Source: Erigeron canadensis (lineage: Eukaryota > Streptophyta > Magnoliopsida > Asterales > Asteraceae). From it: a stretch of 64,000 nucleotides of DNA. The stretch lies in the NCBI RefSeq assembly GCF_010389155.1, contig NC_057763.1:40592645-40656644 (forward strand), written 5' to 3'. Below, in pieces: positions 10,729 to 22,400 of the stretch. Positions within the stretch are counted from its first letter, which is position 1. Every line of letters begins with the position of its first letter. A model generated the notes under the pieces. That model had not been told where the DNA came from. It saw only the letters and a list, made by a program, of their open reading frames with translations, and searched no databases. The position numbers were made by a program, and so were the translations under genes.

Positions 10729-11343
10729 ATGGCATCGACAAAAAATTTCGTACTACTTTTAGTTTCATGTGCCACTCTACAGATATCAATTGCTGGAGAT
10801 CCAGACATTCTATCAGACTTCATTGTTCCACCAGTTCTAAAGGGCCCTCTGGATGGAAATTTTTTCACCTTCACCGGAATGAGAGCACTTGTAAATGCAC
10901 CCTTCCCAACAACATTTAAGGTCACAAAAGCAGCCATGGCTGAGTTTCCTGCTCTTAATGGTCAAAGTGTTTCATACGCTGTACTCCAGTTCCCTAATAG
11001 CACGGTGAACCCACCCCACACCCATCCACGGGCTTCAGAGCTGTTGTTTCTTCTCATGGGCTCTTTAGAAGTTGGATTTGTTGACACAACTAACAAGTTG
11101 TTTACTCAGACACTACAACAAGGTGACATTTTTGTGTTCCCCAAAGGACTTGTTCACTTCCAATTCAATAGGGATGCCAACATTCCAGCTTTGGCTCTCT
11201 CTGCCTTCGGAAGTGCAAATGCAGGGACCGTGTCAGTTCCAAATTCGGTCTTCAATACGACAATTGATGATCAAGCATTGGCATTGTCCTTCAAAACCGA
11301 TGTTGCAACCATTCAGAAGATCAAATCTGGGCTATCAGGCTAA
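10729..11343 (+). CDS. Germin-like protein (GLP-B), intronless
   Basis: 204-residue secreted germin-like cupin. Signal peptide about residues 1-23 (ending SIAG), mature start DPDILSDF. Box 1 (PPHTHPRASE) supplies H97, H99 and E104, box 2 (GDIFVFPKGLVHFQ) supplies H143; all metal ligands are kept. An N-linked glycosylation sequon (NST) lies just before box 1. The only cysteine is in the signal peptide, so the mature protein lacks the germin disulphide. Length is usual for the family. Roughly 90% identical by eye to GLP-B' (12562-13179) and clearly more distant from GLP-A and GLP-A'. Confidence 0.93.
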   Translation: MASTKNFVLLLVSCATLQISIAGDPDILSDFIVPPVLKGPLDGNFFTFTGMRALVNAPFPTTFKVTKAAMAEFPALNGQSVSYAVLQFPNSTVNPPHTHPRASELLFLLMGSLEVGFVDTTNKLFTQTLQQGDIFVFPKGLVHFQFNRDANIPALALSAFGSANAGTVSVPNSVFNTTIDDQALALSFKTDVATIQKIKSGLSG

Positions 11344-12561
11344 TTGGTTCCAAGCACTAATATGTGTAGAGTATTTATTTATTTGGAAAGCTAATAATTG
11401 GTTTTCCTAATATACTTTCAAACTCTTAATGCTTTCATATTATGTATGATCATGAAAATGATAATAGGATGATTTGAAGTTATATTAATTTATCAGTTAC
11501 ACATATAGATTATATGGAAATCGTAGATAACAAACACATAAAGGATATGTACAAGACCTTTAGTGCCTAGGACCCTCGTTGTACCAATTTTATAATTAAA
11601 TTATGGGACCTGCCTACCCAAGCTCAACAGTCTACATTCTTGATCAGTAGTGGGTTAGCTATCACAAATTTCATTATGGGAAGGATAAGAGTGCTTGCCT
11701 ACAACTGTACCCACCTGAATCTTCAAAGAGGGAACGGCTGTTCCCCTTCTGACCACTTTCTCCATCCCTATGGATTATAAAACTTGTCTTTTATCCAAAG
11801 TTTTTGTACAATTGTCTTTTAGCCCAAGTTTACGGATTAGCAAAACATTATAACTAACAATGTCCACACGCCCGCCCTATGTTTAGTCTCAAAGCCCATT
11901 AAGAAACTGTGTTTTTCATAACAGAACAAGTTGTTGATGGATGATCTTACTTTCATTCCTTGGTATTGATATAAGTTCTCTGATACCTTGACACACAAAA
12001 GACTAACTATTTTACGTTTTATATACAACAAAAGTGAAAGTGTTTATAATATTAAGCAAAAAAATATATAACACTTGGTAAAATTCATATCTTATACAGA
12101 TGTGTGTTTTGATTTATGTTAATTAAAGAACTGAACTCATTCTTGGTCTTCATTACTTCTTTAAGTCAATTATACGATTTATCGTGAGAATGTCCATACT
12201 CGTCATAAGTGCTGATCAACCCAGGCATCTTATTTAGGTCTAAGTTTCATGTGATTGAAATCAAATGTTTTTATGTCGCAGGTAACACAGCTCAAAAGAA
12301 ATCAAAAACAAGTTCAAACCAACAATATTGGTCAAATTGGACAATTAGAAAGGGTTAAATAGATTATTAGACCAGCTACTAATTAAAATATATGGCTCAC
12401 TTTTGATTACTATCACACAACATTTCCAAAAGTGGTACATCATGTTGGTTTCAACTTGAGAGGATATCTCTGCTTTATTCACAATTTAAACACATTATTG
12501 GTTCTTATAATCTACTAATAAGAAGAAAAACTGACAAAGTGTAAAAGGTTCAAGATCTTAA
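11344..12561. other. Centre of the GLP mirror arrangement
   Basis: A 1.2-kb interval between the tail-to-tail genes GLP-B and GLP-B'. No coding sequence is supported; the 64-codon minus frame at 11837-12031 has no recognised similarity. The axis of the inverted duplication should lie here, near 11950, but no long inverted repeat remains visible by eye. Confidence 0.5.
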
Positions 12562-13179
12562 TTAGCCTGAAAATCCAGATTTTATCTTCTGAATGGTGGC
12601 AACATCTGTTTTAAAAGACAAAGCCAATATTTGATCATCGATTGTCGTATTGAAAACTGTATTTGGAACAGACACGGTCCCTGCATTAGCACTTCCAAAG
12701 GCAGAGATAGCCAAAGCTGGATTATTGGCATCACTGTTAAACTGGAAGTGAACAAGTCCTTTAGGGAACACAAAGATGTCACCTTTTTGTAGTGTCTGAG
12801 TAAACAGATTGTTAGTTGTGTCAACAAACCCAACTTCTAAAGAGCCCATGGTAAGTAACAACAGCTCTGAGGCCCGAGGATGGGTGTGCGGTGGGTTCAC
12901 AGTGCCATTAGGGAATTGGAGTACAGCATAAGAAACACTCTGACCGTTAAGAGCAGGAAACTCAGCCATAGCTGCTTTTGTGACCTTAAATGTTGTTGGG
13001 AAGGTTGCATTAACAAGTGCCCTCATTCCAGTAAAGGTGAAGAAATTTCCGTCTATGGGGCTACTAAAACCTGGTGGAACAATGAAGTCAGATAGAATGT
13101 CAGGATCTCCAGCCATGGAGATCTGCAGAGTGGCACATGAAAGTATAAGTACCAAAAAAAATTGAAGCTTTGTTGCCAT
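12562..13179 (-). CDS. Germin-like protein (GLP-B'), intronless
   Basis: 205-residue secreted germin-like cupin, the inverted duplicate of GLP-B. Signal peptide about residues 1-24 (MATKLQFF...SMAG), mature DPDILSDFIVPPGF. Metal ligands H98, H100, E105 and H144 are present in the two germin boxes. The sequon before box 1 is NGT. The open frame reaches 27 codons further upstream to 13260, but that part contains the TATA region, and the start at 13179 aligns with GLP-B, so the shorter form is chosen. Mature chain without cysteine. Product role is as for GLP-B: probably an apoplastic metal-binding cupin, activity unknown. Confidence 0.92.
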   Translation of the reverse strand: MATKLQFFLVLILSCATLQISMAGDPDILSDFIVPPGFSSPIDGNFFTFTGMRALVNATFPTTFKVTKAAMAEFPALNGQSVSYAVLQFPNGTVNPPHTHPRASELLLLTMGSLEVGFVDTTNNLFTQTLQKGDIFVFPKGLVHFQFNSDANNPALAISAFGSANAGTVSVPNTVFNTTIDDQILALSFKTDVATIQKIKSGFSG

Positions 13180-13234
13180 CTTTAATGCTAGAAAAGGGTT
13201 GCTGTTTTGCTCTTCGTTTATCGATATGTCAAGG

Positions 13235-13243
13235 TATATATAT
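13235..13243 (-). promoter_or_regulatory. TATA box of GLP-B'
   Basis: TATATATA on the minus strand about 56-64 bp upstream of the start codon, followed by ccttgacat as in the GLP-B promoter. Confidence 0.7.
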
Positions 13244-13777
13244 GTAAGGAAAAACTTCATTCATGGTAACCAAAGAAGAATATGCCTTATGCTTGTGCTA
13301 TATATGTTGCCAAATACTGCATGTATATATGATTAGTTGTATGCACCGGAAAAACCAAGTAATGTGGACGATTTGGACTTTTCCATCATAGTTGTCAGTG
13401 GCTTTAAGTCGAACCAAAGGAGGACAACAAGAAGCAACTTTGGTTACTTCACAAAACTTGTATATTAAATATGAACAGCCGGACATGATGAGCTTTTCGT
13501 TATATATATCAACAATAACAATTTTTTGGCTATATATCAGCTAGCAAACTCTTTTATTTATTGTGTTCATGGTATCTTCTAATCATCGAAATCTCAAACT
13601 TTTATGTTGCCAGCCAGATCAGTTTTTGTTCTGGTTTCTATAATATAGTTAAGACGATATGAAATGCGTACATGCTCCAACAATACAAGGGTATATCCAG
13701 TTTTACTGATTTCTACTAAGGTCCTATTACAAGTTAATCAAACATAATTAGCACAATCATTAGAGCTGTCTACAGGC

Positions 13778-13787
13778 TATATATAAA
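13778..13787 (+). promoter_or_regulatory. TATA box of GLP-A'
   Basis: TATATATAAA 68-77 bp upstream of the start codon at 13855, matching the placement in GLP-A. Confidence 0.75.
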
Positions 13788-13854
13788 GTCAAATATGAAC
13801 ACTAATGCAACTAACGATATAGCTTAAACTGCTGGTTTGCTATCAGTTTACGCC

Positions 13855-14478
13855 ATGGCTATCAACTCATCTACAAGTTCTAATATTCTTCTGTTGGCAC
13901 TAACCTTGGTTCTAGCCATCTTGACAAAAACTCAAGCTAATGACCCTGATATCTTGACGGACTTCATCACCCCAAATACGACCTCTGTTGATGCCAGTTT
14001 CTTCACCTACAGTGGGCTCAGCGGGTTCTTTAACCCGAACCCAAATAACTTCACAGTCATTAAAGCTACCATGACCCAGTTCCCAGCTCTAAACGGTCAA
14101 AGTGTATCTTATGCAGTACTCCAATTCCCACCAGCTAGTGTGAACCAGCCACACACTCACCCTCGTGCAGCTGAACTTTTGTTGGTTATAATGGGTACAC
14201 TTGAAGTTGGGTTTATCGACACCAAAAATGTGTTGTTTAACCAAACGCTTATAGAGGGCGACATGTTTGTGTTTCCAAAGGGGCTTGTTCATTTTCAGTA
14301 CAACAGGAACCACAACCAAGCTGCAATTGCAATTTCTGCATTTGGAAGCGCGAATGGTGGCCTGCTTTCCGTACCAAAGTCTGTTTTCGCTTCTGGGATT
14401 GATGATAATGTTCTTGCTAAGTCGTTCAAAACTGATGTTCCAACGGTACAGAAAATCGAGCTAGGACTCAAGAATTAG
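13855..14478 (+). CDS. Germin-like protein (GLP-A'), intronless
   Basis: 207-residue secreted germin-like cupin, inverted duplicate of GLP-A (about 88% identical by eye). Signal peptide about residues 1-28, mature NDPDILTDF. Metal ligands H100, H102, E107 and H146 are intact. Box 1 reads NQPHTHPR, with Gln in place of the first of the two prolines found in the other three copies. The start is set at 13855 (gccATGGc, a good plant context) rather than at the in-frame ATG six codons upstream, because the same internal methionine is conserved in GLP-A. No cysteine in the mature chain. Confidence 0.93.
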   Translation: MAINSSTSSNILLLALTLVLAILTKTQANDPDILTDFITPNTTSVDASFFTYSGLSGFFNPNPNNFTVIKATMTQFPALNGQSVSYAVLQFPPASVNQPHTHPRAAELLLVIMGTLEVGFIDTKNVLFNQTLIEGDMFVFPKGLVHFQYNRNHNQAAIAISAFGSANGGLLSVPKSVFASGIDDNVLAKSFKTDVPTVQKIELGLKN

Positions 14479-16585
14479 CTAGGCACTTGACCATCTTGTT
14501 GCAAGTGTTTATTGAACCTGGTGTTTTATGTAGGACTTCTGATATAATGTTCCAAAATAAAATAATGGTGAAATTTAGTAGAAACTTGTATTGATTTGAC
14601 ATTTCCAGTTATAAAATGAACATTTGAATTTTCTTGAATCTTATTAGGATGATGGCAGTTATATTTTGTGTACCCATTTTAATTATATCCTGAAATCATG
14701 ATCCAATAAATTGGTAATTCAAATCATTATCATATCTATATGGTTAACTAACTAATTACTCTTAAGTATTTTCCATTTGGCCGGTCTATTGAAATTTCTT
14801 GATTTCGTTGAAGAGTTTCGCCGTTTTTAAATTAACGAATTGATTTTAATATCTGATTAGTTTCAAATTGAAATACAAGTGTCAAGGGGGCAAGTATCTA
14901 GAAACTGAATTATATAATTAACTTGTTGTTGACAAGTTTTTATATTCTATTTATATTTATTATATACGGAGTAGTATATATAATATAATAATAATAATAT
15001 TCATAAAGCATGAAGGTTTTGGACTGACTTTGTGACGTGCAACATTTATGTTTATGTATAGTACTATAAAATAATGGACTGACTTGAATGCAACAAACTT
15101 GTATTTCTTCCTAAAATGATATTCTTTATATGTGTTAGTTGAGGTATAAATTATTAGTCTTTTATTATCGATAGATTTATTGTACACTTAAATTCCTTAT
15201 CGTAAAATTAAATAGATCTAACGTTTTGTCATTTTATGTGTCACCCCTCATTTTCAGGGTCCTTCTGGTATTGGCTATATCTACCCCATTATCAATATTG
15301 TATAGCATAAATATTTATGCGTTAGTTAAAATGCAAACCGTAAAAATCAAAAGAATCGAACTTCCATATCATATACACCGATCGAATTGGATAGTCTAAA
15401 TAAGTCGTATATATTGATAATAAATCAAGGTATAAGAAAATATGGCGGGAATATCACCCTTCGGCCGTAGTAACAAAACCATTATCACGCCTAATGCTAT
15501 CGATATATATATATATATATATACAAACCCATTATCACCGAGTAATTAACCTTAACCAATCAATACATTTTGCATGTGGTCAGATACTGTTTTTGCATAC
15601 CGACACCCTTCAAAATTCAATTAAAACATAAAATTTAGAATTTGAAATTTAATGGATGCAATATGACAATATTAATTATTCTACAAATATGTAACCGGCC
15701 AGAGATGATTGCCTTTACTTCATAGTTTTATACTTATCTGGTGATTTGTTCTCTGCTTGTGAATAATGCTTCATAATTACTATTTACGAGTATTCATTTA
15801 ATTAGTTAAATTAATTTAAGGTTGCTTAGGGTCATGTACGTTATAATAGTGTGTATATATAATTATAATATGTTTTGCTTCAAAAATTCGTATGCAGTGA
15901 CCTCTAGAGGCCTGAAAGAGGTACTCAATTGATCCACGTAATTCCTAATTATTTCTTAATTAGATGATTGTACGTGGTCGATCATGTACGTGTGTATATA
16001 TATGATAATTAATTAACTTGATATAATTTAATTAATCGTTTTGATAATATCATTTTGGAACCCCGTGCAGTGGCCAAACGTTAATATTCTTTTTTTTTTT
16101 TTTAATCCAAATTTGAGCCTCATTATATTAAAAAAAACATCAAAATTCTAAACGATCACTACATAATGTTATCCTACGAATAATATATATATATAGTAGT
16201 ACGTACTAGTAATCAATAACAGTAGATCGAACTCAATTTGTATCTTGATGAATATATATCACTTAAAATTTTTTCCATGTAATCATATCATCATGATTAT
16301 ATATATATCTTAATAAAAATTAAAGTGTACTTTTATTAATGAACGACGACAGGTTTATTACATGCACTGGAGGACTAGCCAGCAAGCAAAGGCCGGCGCT
16401 AGCATGAATTACATCAACACACAGATTACATGCTCTTAATTTGAGGCCTTTACATATATAAATAATTAATTAATTAAAACACTACTACTACTAATTCGAT
16501 CAATTAAGATCGACCCATGCCAAAAGATCGATTTACAAACATTTTGAAGCATATATCCTTATATATACGATCGATATGATGATGA
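14479..16585. other. AT-rich intergenic DNA
   Basis: 2.1 kb without a supported gene. It contains (TA)n runs (about 15502-15523 and around 16185), a poly(T) tract near 16090, and scraps of tacggagta near 14964 that resemble Stowaway ends. The 75-codon frame at 14960-15187 is low-complexity. Confidence 0.5.
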
Positions 16586-17972
16586 TCACACTCCGCAATA
16601 TGAATTTATGTGACAGTATTCCTTGTCGAACAGTGAGTCTTTGGCATAGAAATCAAGATAACCAAAATGATCAAATGAGTTAAACTTTCTTGGGTGATCT
16701 TCGTCGACGAGCTCTTCTGGGACTTGTATGATCCCTTTGTGGTATGTAAATATCCCGATTGAGTATCTATATTCATCCCCTTCCATAACTACTCGATGAT
16801 AAGGTGAGTGCACTCGGTCATTGCTCCATGCCTGATCCATGTTACGTACGTACACATAGTAGCAGTAAACTCAACAAGTCAATATAAATTTACGTACATA
16901 TTTAATTAGATATATTTCATTCTTTTTCTTTAATTAATTTGCAGTTATTGTAACATGCAATATATTGAATATATATACCGAGTAATATAAAAAAAATCAC
17001 TTTCACCAAAATGAGTGAAATTAAAGTTAAGGTATGTATAAATATGTACGTCATGATCGATCATTTGGAAGAGCGAGCGACTAATTAGTAATCCTACATA
17101 TATATATACCTTGAATGCGTCACCAGCCATGACCAAAAACGAACAAGGAGGGTACTCCACGGGGATCCAATAGCCGTCCTTGGTTTTAACTTGTAATCCT
17201 TTCACTTGATTTTGGGTAAGTATGGATATGAAGGTCTTGTCTGTGTGAGAGATGGAACCTATTCTAGTCTCCTTCATGCTTGGTGGTCTGTATTTCATTA
17301 CTCTCAGAAGATACGTCACGGATTCGTTATAGGATTCGTGGTACTTCTCCACCCCATAGCTTTCAAACACCATCTTCCTAACCGTTTCTTCGATTTTTGA
17401 AACTAGTTTCGCATACGACTGAATCATTTTACTGTTAATTATGAGAATTGAAGAACCAAAACAAATATATATATATTAGATAAATGAACACTACCTTGGA
17501 TATTGTTTCTAGCTAGCTTGTATATAAGGAAAAGTTTCCATAAATGACTTGATAATTAATGACGTACGTACCAGAAATCGGTATTTCCGGAAGACCACAT
17601 GGCGTTCGTGAAGCTATTAACGCCATGAGCGCTAGTAGCATTCTCAATGCCCATGCTTTCTAAGAGAGGAAGAAAAGGGAGTTGGCCAACATAGCCATGG
17701 TAAGCCTTGGGTGAAGTATTTTTAACTTTTGTTTCAATGGGAAGATCAAATAAGGGTTTTAAAGCATCATATACTTCCATCATGTTTATAATTTCTTCAT
17801 CATGATCAGTAGTATTAATTATCCCATCATCATCATCAGAATAATCAGCTAAAAAGCAACCATATTCTTCAAGTGCATGTCTCACTTCATTGCATGCAGA
17901 AACATTAATAATGGTTTGCTTCATATTTGCCATCTTAATGACAGGAATGTTAGGTTGTGCCAAAAAACCCAT
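16586..17972 (-). CDS. 2-oxoglutarate/Fe(II)-dependent dioxygenase, AOP-like
   Basis: Three exons on the minus strand: 17972-17572, 17431-17110, 16831-16586, all with GT-AG borders, joining in frame to 322 residues, the usual family length. The protein starts MGFLAQPNIPVI like AOP-type plant 2-ODDs. Iron ligands are H196 and D198 (SHTDKT) and H253 (HRVVM); 2-oxoglutarate is bound by R263-x-S265 (RYS). WIP and LVMAGDAFKAWSND fit the jelly-roll core. The C-terminus (FDHFGYLDFY...YCGV) is AOP-like. The N-terminal region carries an acidic DDDD stretch at about residues 40-50. These enzymes hydroxylate or desaturate small molecules in the cytosol; the substrate cannot be predicted. The neighbours are germin-like genes and the remodeller, with no evident functional link. 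Confidence 0.9.
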
Positions 17973-19408
17973 TCTTTGTGTATGAGAGAGAAAGTAAATT
18001 AAGTTAGCTAGAGAGAATCTAATATAGGGAGAGAATATAGTTTCAGGTAATATATGTTTGTTATTCCTGAAGTTGTTATGCTTTGATACTAAAGAGGAGC
18101 AGTGCATGTATATATACTAATGAAGAGGTAGTTGATAAGGAAGGTTTATATTCTTCTAACCTCCTAAATTTTGGTTTTTCAAGTATTTTGTTATTTAATA
18201 TTCTCCTTTTCTCAAAGGTTGGTTGATTATTGGATGCAATGTTTCTTGTTGTGTCACTCTTTTGCTGACCTAATAACAATAGCTCCATTTCAACCACCAC
18301 TTCAATTCCTCCTATAGTGCAATTAATTTAGATTTGGAACATACAAATTAAAGGAGGCTGGGATTAATGAACTCATCAAATAACATTTATAACTTTTTGT
18401 ATTATGAAACATATATCTTGTGATTGCCTCTACAAATAACTATTAATTTTTCACTTAAACACCAATCCAAAATGAGATTTGGATGATGGGGTCGATCCAT
18501 TGATTTTGCCCAGATTATGATGGTTAATTAGTTGTGGAATATATATTGTTATGGACTTTAATTAATCAAGGTGATCACAGATTTACTACACCAAGAAATA
18601 TAAATATTTCAACGTTTTTGTTATTGAATTGGATTTTCATTCATATATATCTCATATGGTTATTGACTATTAGATTCAATGTTTCTTTAATGACACGTTT
18701 ATGCTGACTTTCTATTATAACTAATTTAACGGCCATTTATAAGCTACGAATACGGGGAGTGCATTTGACTTTTAGAATTTCAGGTCTAATAACTTGTTGT
18801 AGCTCATTATATACTCGATGAATTTGTCAAATTCATCTTAAATATATATTACGCAACATATAAAATGCACCAACAAATATTAGATGGAAGTCAAACTTAG
18901 AGCACTTCCACCTATTAAAAAAAATAGTGCACGTAATTTGAAAAGTTGATAACAAAAAGACCAACATTACAACTTAAGTAGATACAATTCGGATAATTTG
19001 AATAACATTTTAGTGTCTGCAAAGGCAAAAATGTCACATAATTTGCACTGTCGTAATCACAGTGCAAAGCACCCTTTTAGGGCATTTTCAGATTTGCACT
19101 GTGTCCAGTGTCCCATAATTTTTACGTCACCGGCTACCCATAAATTGATAGGTCGTGTGTTCCATCTAGTTCTTTTTGCGATTGGTGACCACAAGGAAAG
19201 AAAAGAAAACCATAACTTTATCCCATACAATTAATTCCATGTGGGTACCCCTCATAATACATTCTATGTTACAACACAGCTAAAATATGAACACAAACGA
19301 AGTTAATAAGTTATTAATTAAAATCCTATGTGTCAGAATGCCTAATCAAGTTGTGTAGATATCAGCTCACTACCTTCAAAATCCAAACATATACATCAGG
19401 CTTTACTC
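17973..19408. other. Intergenic, upstream of the dioxygenase
   Basis: A TATA-like tatatata near 18111-18118 lies about 140 bp upstream of the dioxygenase start. The rest shows no gene. Small frames at 18076-18300 and 18998-19234 have no recognisable similarity. The last part should include the 3' UTR of ASG3. Confidence 0.45.
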
Positions 19409-22400
19409 TCAAGAGGAACGTCGGAAATAATACCTGTAGATTACAAACAGAAAACTTTTAAATTTTACACCCAGGCCATAATCCCATACCCGAACTCCCA
19501 TCACCCCAGGCTACCAACCCCCTGGTTAGGGACCTAAGTCTATTGTTTCTGAGTTCTCTTCTCAATTAATAACATTATCAATCAGGTCACATCAAGACAA
19601 AACATATATTACAAATTTATACACTCTTAACTATATTAATACATGCTCTTGCAAACAATTTAATTCATTTTATAACAATTGCCTGTAAATTACCCCTTGT
19701 GGCTGTTCCTTGACAAAAGAATAACCATTAAACTCATAATTTATCGAGATGCATGTTCATCAAAAAACCAAAACTATAAGTTAATTTCTGTATAAGGGTT
19801 AGAAGTACAGCATAGAAATCCAGGGGCAACATTTTGATATTTACGGGAATAAAGTAAAGATGGAAACGATTGATGTAATACTCATATACTGATTAACAAG
19901 TATAATCAAATTGTACCAAAACATAAACTATTCTAATTGACTTAAAAGTTGAAAGCGACCCTTTTAAAACTCCAAAGTCAACTTAAGATTCTGATTTTAC
20001 CTACTAGAAGCAATGTCCTGCTTGAACCCTAAGAACAGACTACACATAGTGTAGCAAGAATGAAAAAAAGTTGTCGATATATTTTCTATAGAAAACATCA
20101 CCTAAATTTGAGGTGTGGTTATATGGAGACTTACACAAATATCTTTATGCCATATAAAGCAGCGTATTTTCGAAGAATACGTTCAACTGAGTACCATTCT
20201 GACCGGTCTGACCCATCCTGATAACCAATTCGTGGCATGTGGATAGAAGCTATAGCGGCAACACAAAACATATCAAATAAGCTAATCTAACAATAAGAAA
20301 TTTTAAAAAATAAAAAAGAAGAAGAAGAAATAAAGATCTAATATGTACAAGCAGCAAAAAAGTTAAGTTGATGCATCCAAATTAAAAGCCTTTAGGAAAT
20401 AAGTTGTATAGTTAAGCTGGACCGCATGGCCAAAAAAACCTCTTGTAGAGAAGCCCATAAAGCTTAGATAAAAATATGGCAGAACTAGAGGTAGCAAAGA
20501 TGGGAGATCGAACAGTTGGCTTATGGGTTCGGGTTGAATGGGTCATTTTTCTAGTACATGGCAAGTAGTGTGGTTGAGCTGCACATACTTTTAGCTCACT
20601 TTAGAGAAAATCATAGATAATTAGCATCTTAATTTTAATTAAAGATACAAAATTATTACAATAGTAATGTACTGTCTAACCACCTCCAAGGTGGCCTAGA
20701 GGTATACACTTTTGGATCTTTACAAGAAGTCTCAAGTAGTCAAGACCCAACCCCGCTAGATGTATTATTGGGGGTTGCCAGGGAAGGATTTGGAAACAGC
20801 CACGAATTCCCCGATTAGGCTGCATACATGAGTCAAAGACTTGCCCTTTCCGGGTAACTAGAATAGGAAAACCTCATCCATTTGCCCAATTTAGGCATAT
20901 GCAAAGGTTGTACCCATTAGAGCTGTCAGCCAACTTGCAATCCATTTGTTGACCAGCCTTTTAGCTAAAAATTTTATTTGGAACATCTGGGATAAAGCAT
21001 ATAACCCCAATCGGCCAGATCACAAGTAAATAGATCAAATTTCAGACATCTTGGTCAAGACCAACATACCTGAATTTTGAGCCGCTGAAAATGAAGCTTT
21101 TGACAAACACTGTTCCAGTTCAGGAATAGAGATACTACTACGAAGCACTTTACGCCTGGAATTATATGTTTGCACCACAGCTAAAGCTACCAACTGACGA
21201 GCATTAGCAGTTTGATTCTCTTCATGCTCACCTGTTGCACAGTCAGTTTAAGAAAAGCAGAACCATTAAATTAAGAAACTATAAGAGTCAACTCATCATA
21301 AATAGTAAAAGCAGCAGACACATAACTCATTTAAGCTACTCCAGCATATAGAACACCTTGCGTTCGTCCAATGAACAATTCACATAAAATCAGGCACATT
21401 GTTGGTGAAAACGTTCACCATTAGTTAGAAATGTGAATGCACTCTAATAAAGTCATAATAAGGCAATCTTGACCCAAAGTATCAATAAGAAATAATGGGG
21501 TTGGTGGCCCATCGGTAAGGTCTTTGACCTTGGGAGGATCCACCTGGGTTTGAGTCTCACTTCTCACATTTGTGGGGGTGGATTTATAAGGGGTTTTCGA
21601 GAGTCTTGGTTTCCAGGCATACGTATAATTTAGGAGTAGGAGTAGAGTAGAATGTCGTTCAAAAAAAAAAAAAGAAACAATGACAACAAGCCACAAGCTG
21701 TACACACCAAACACTTCTAGGCGAGCACATTAATTGAAAAGTAAAGGTATAATTCTAACCGGTAATATCTATAAGATGGAGATCACCAAGATGAAGATCC
21801 CTAAATTCAGAAGCTCGCTCATAAGCACTTGGAATTTGAGATGAAAGTTTAGCCAGGGCATCAAACATACCACCGTGACCCCAGTTTCCGGAATCGTCCA
21901 CACAGCTGCAAGAGAACATACATTAAAGAGTAGTGTGACAGCAAGATATATACGGCAAACAAGGAAACTGAGAGTAATTATCAAGTGATAAAATTCACAA
22001 ATACAGCCTCAAACAAAGAATTAAGTGCAACACCCGTGGTATAATGGTGAAACAGTACTATACATACTGCAGTAATAGATATAGGAACAGTCGTACCTGA
22101 ATATGACAGAAGGTTCTGATGGACAAATTTTGGAGGGATGCGTGCAATCTCCATAAACAAAATTCACTGAACCAGAATCTGACAGCATATTGTCATCAGC
22201 AGGGGGTACAACATTCTTGACTGACAGTGACTCATATCCCTGAGCTTCCCATTTTGCTTGTTTCTTCTCCTTGGCTTTCTTCCTGGCAGACTCGGCTCTA
22301 AGATGCTTCTCCTCGAGTTTTGATCTCTTATTTGTCTCCTCCAAAGCAGAAACATCACATGTCTCTGATGTTTCTTTAAGCTTTTCCACCCAAGATAGAT

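Larger units (their letters stand above)
13180..13854. promoter_or_regulatory. Divergent promoter region GLP-B' / GLP-A'
   Basis: A 675-bp interval between two head-to-head genes, the mirror partner of 10106-10728. TATA elements lie at both ends. The minus-strand open frame at 13298-13486 inside it has no recognised similarity. Confidence 0.6.

Noticed and set aside
13180..13260. Upstream extension of GLP-B' by 27 codons
   Set aside because: It contains the TATA region and hydrophilic sequence before a normal signal peptide; the paralogue starts at the internal methionine.
18998..19234. 78-codon plus-strand frame
   Set aside because: No recognised domain, and antisense to the probable 3' flank of ASG3; likely chance.
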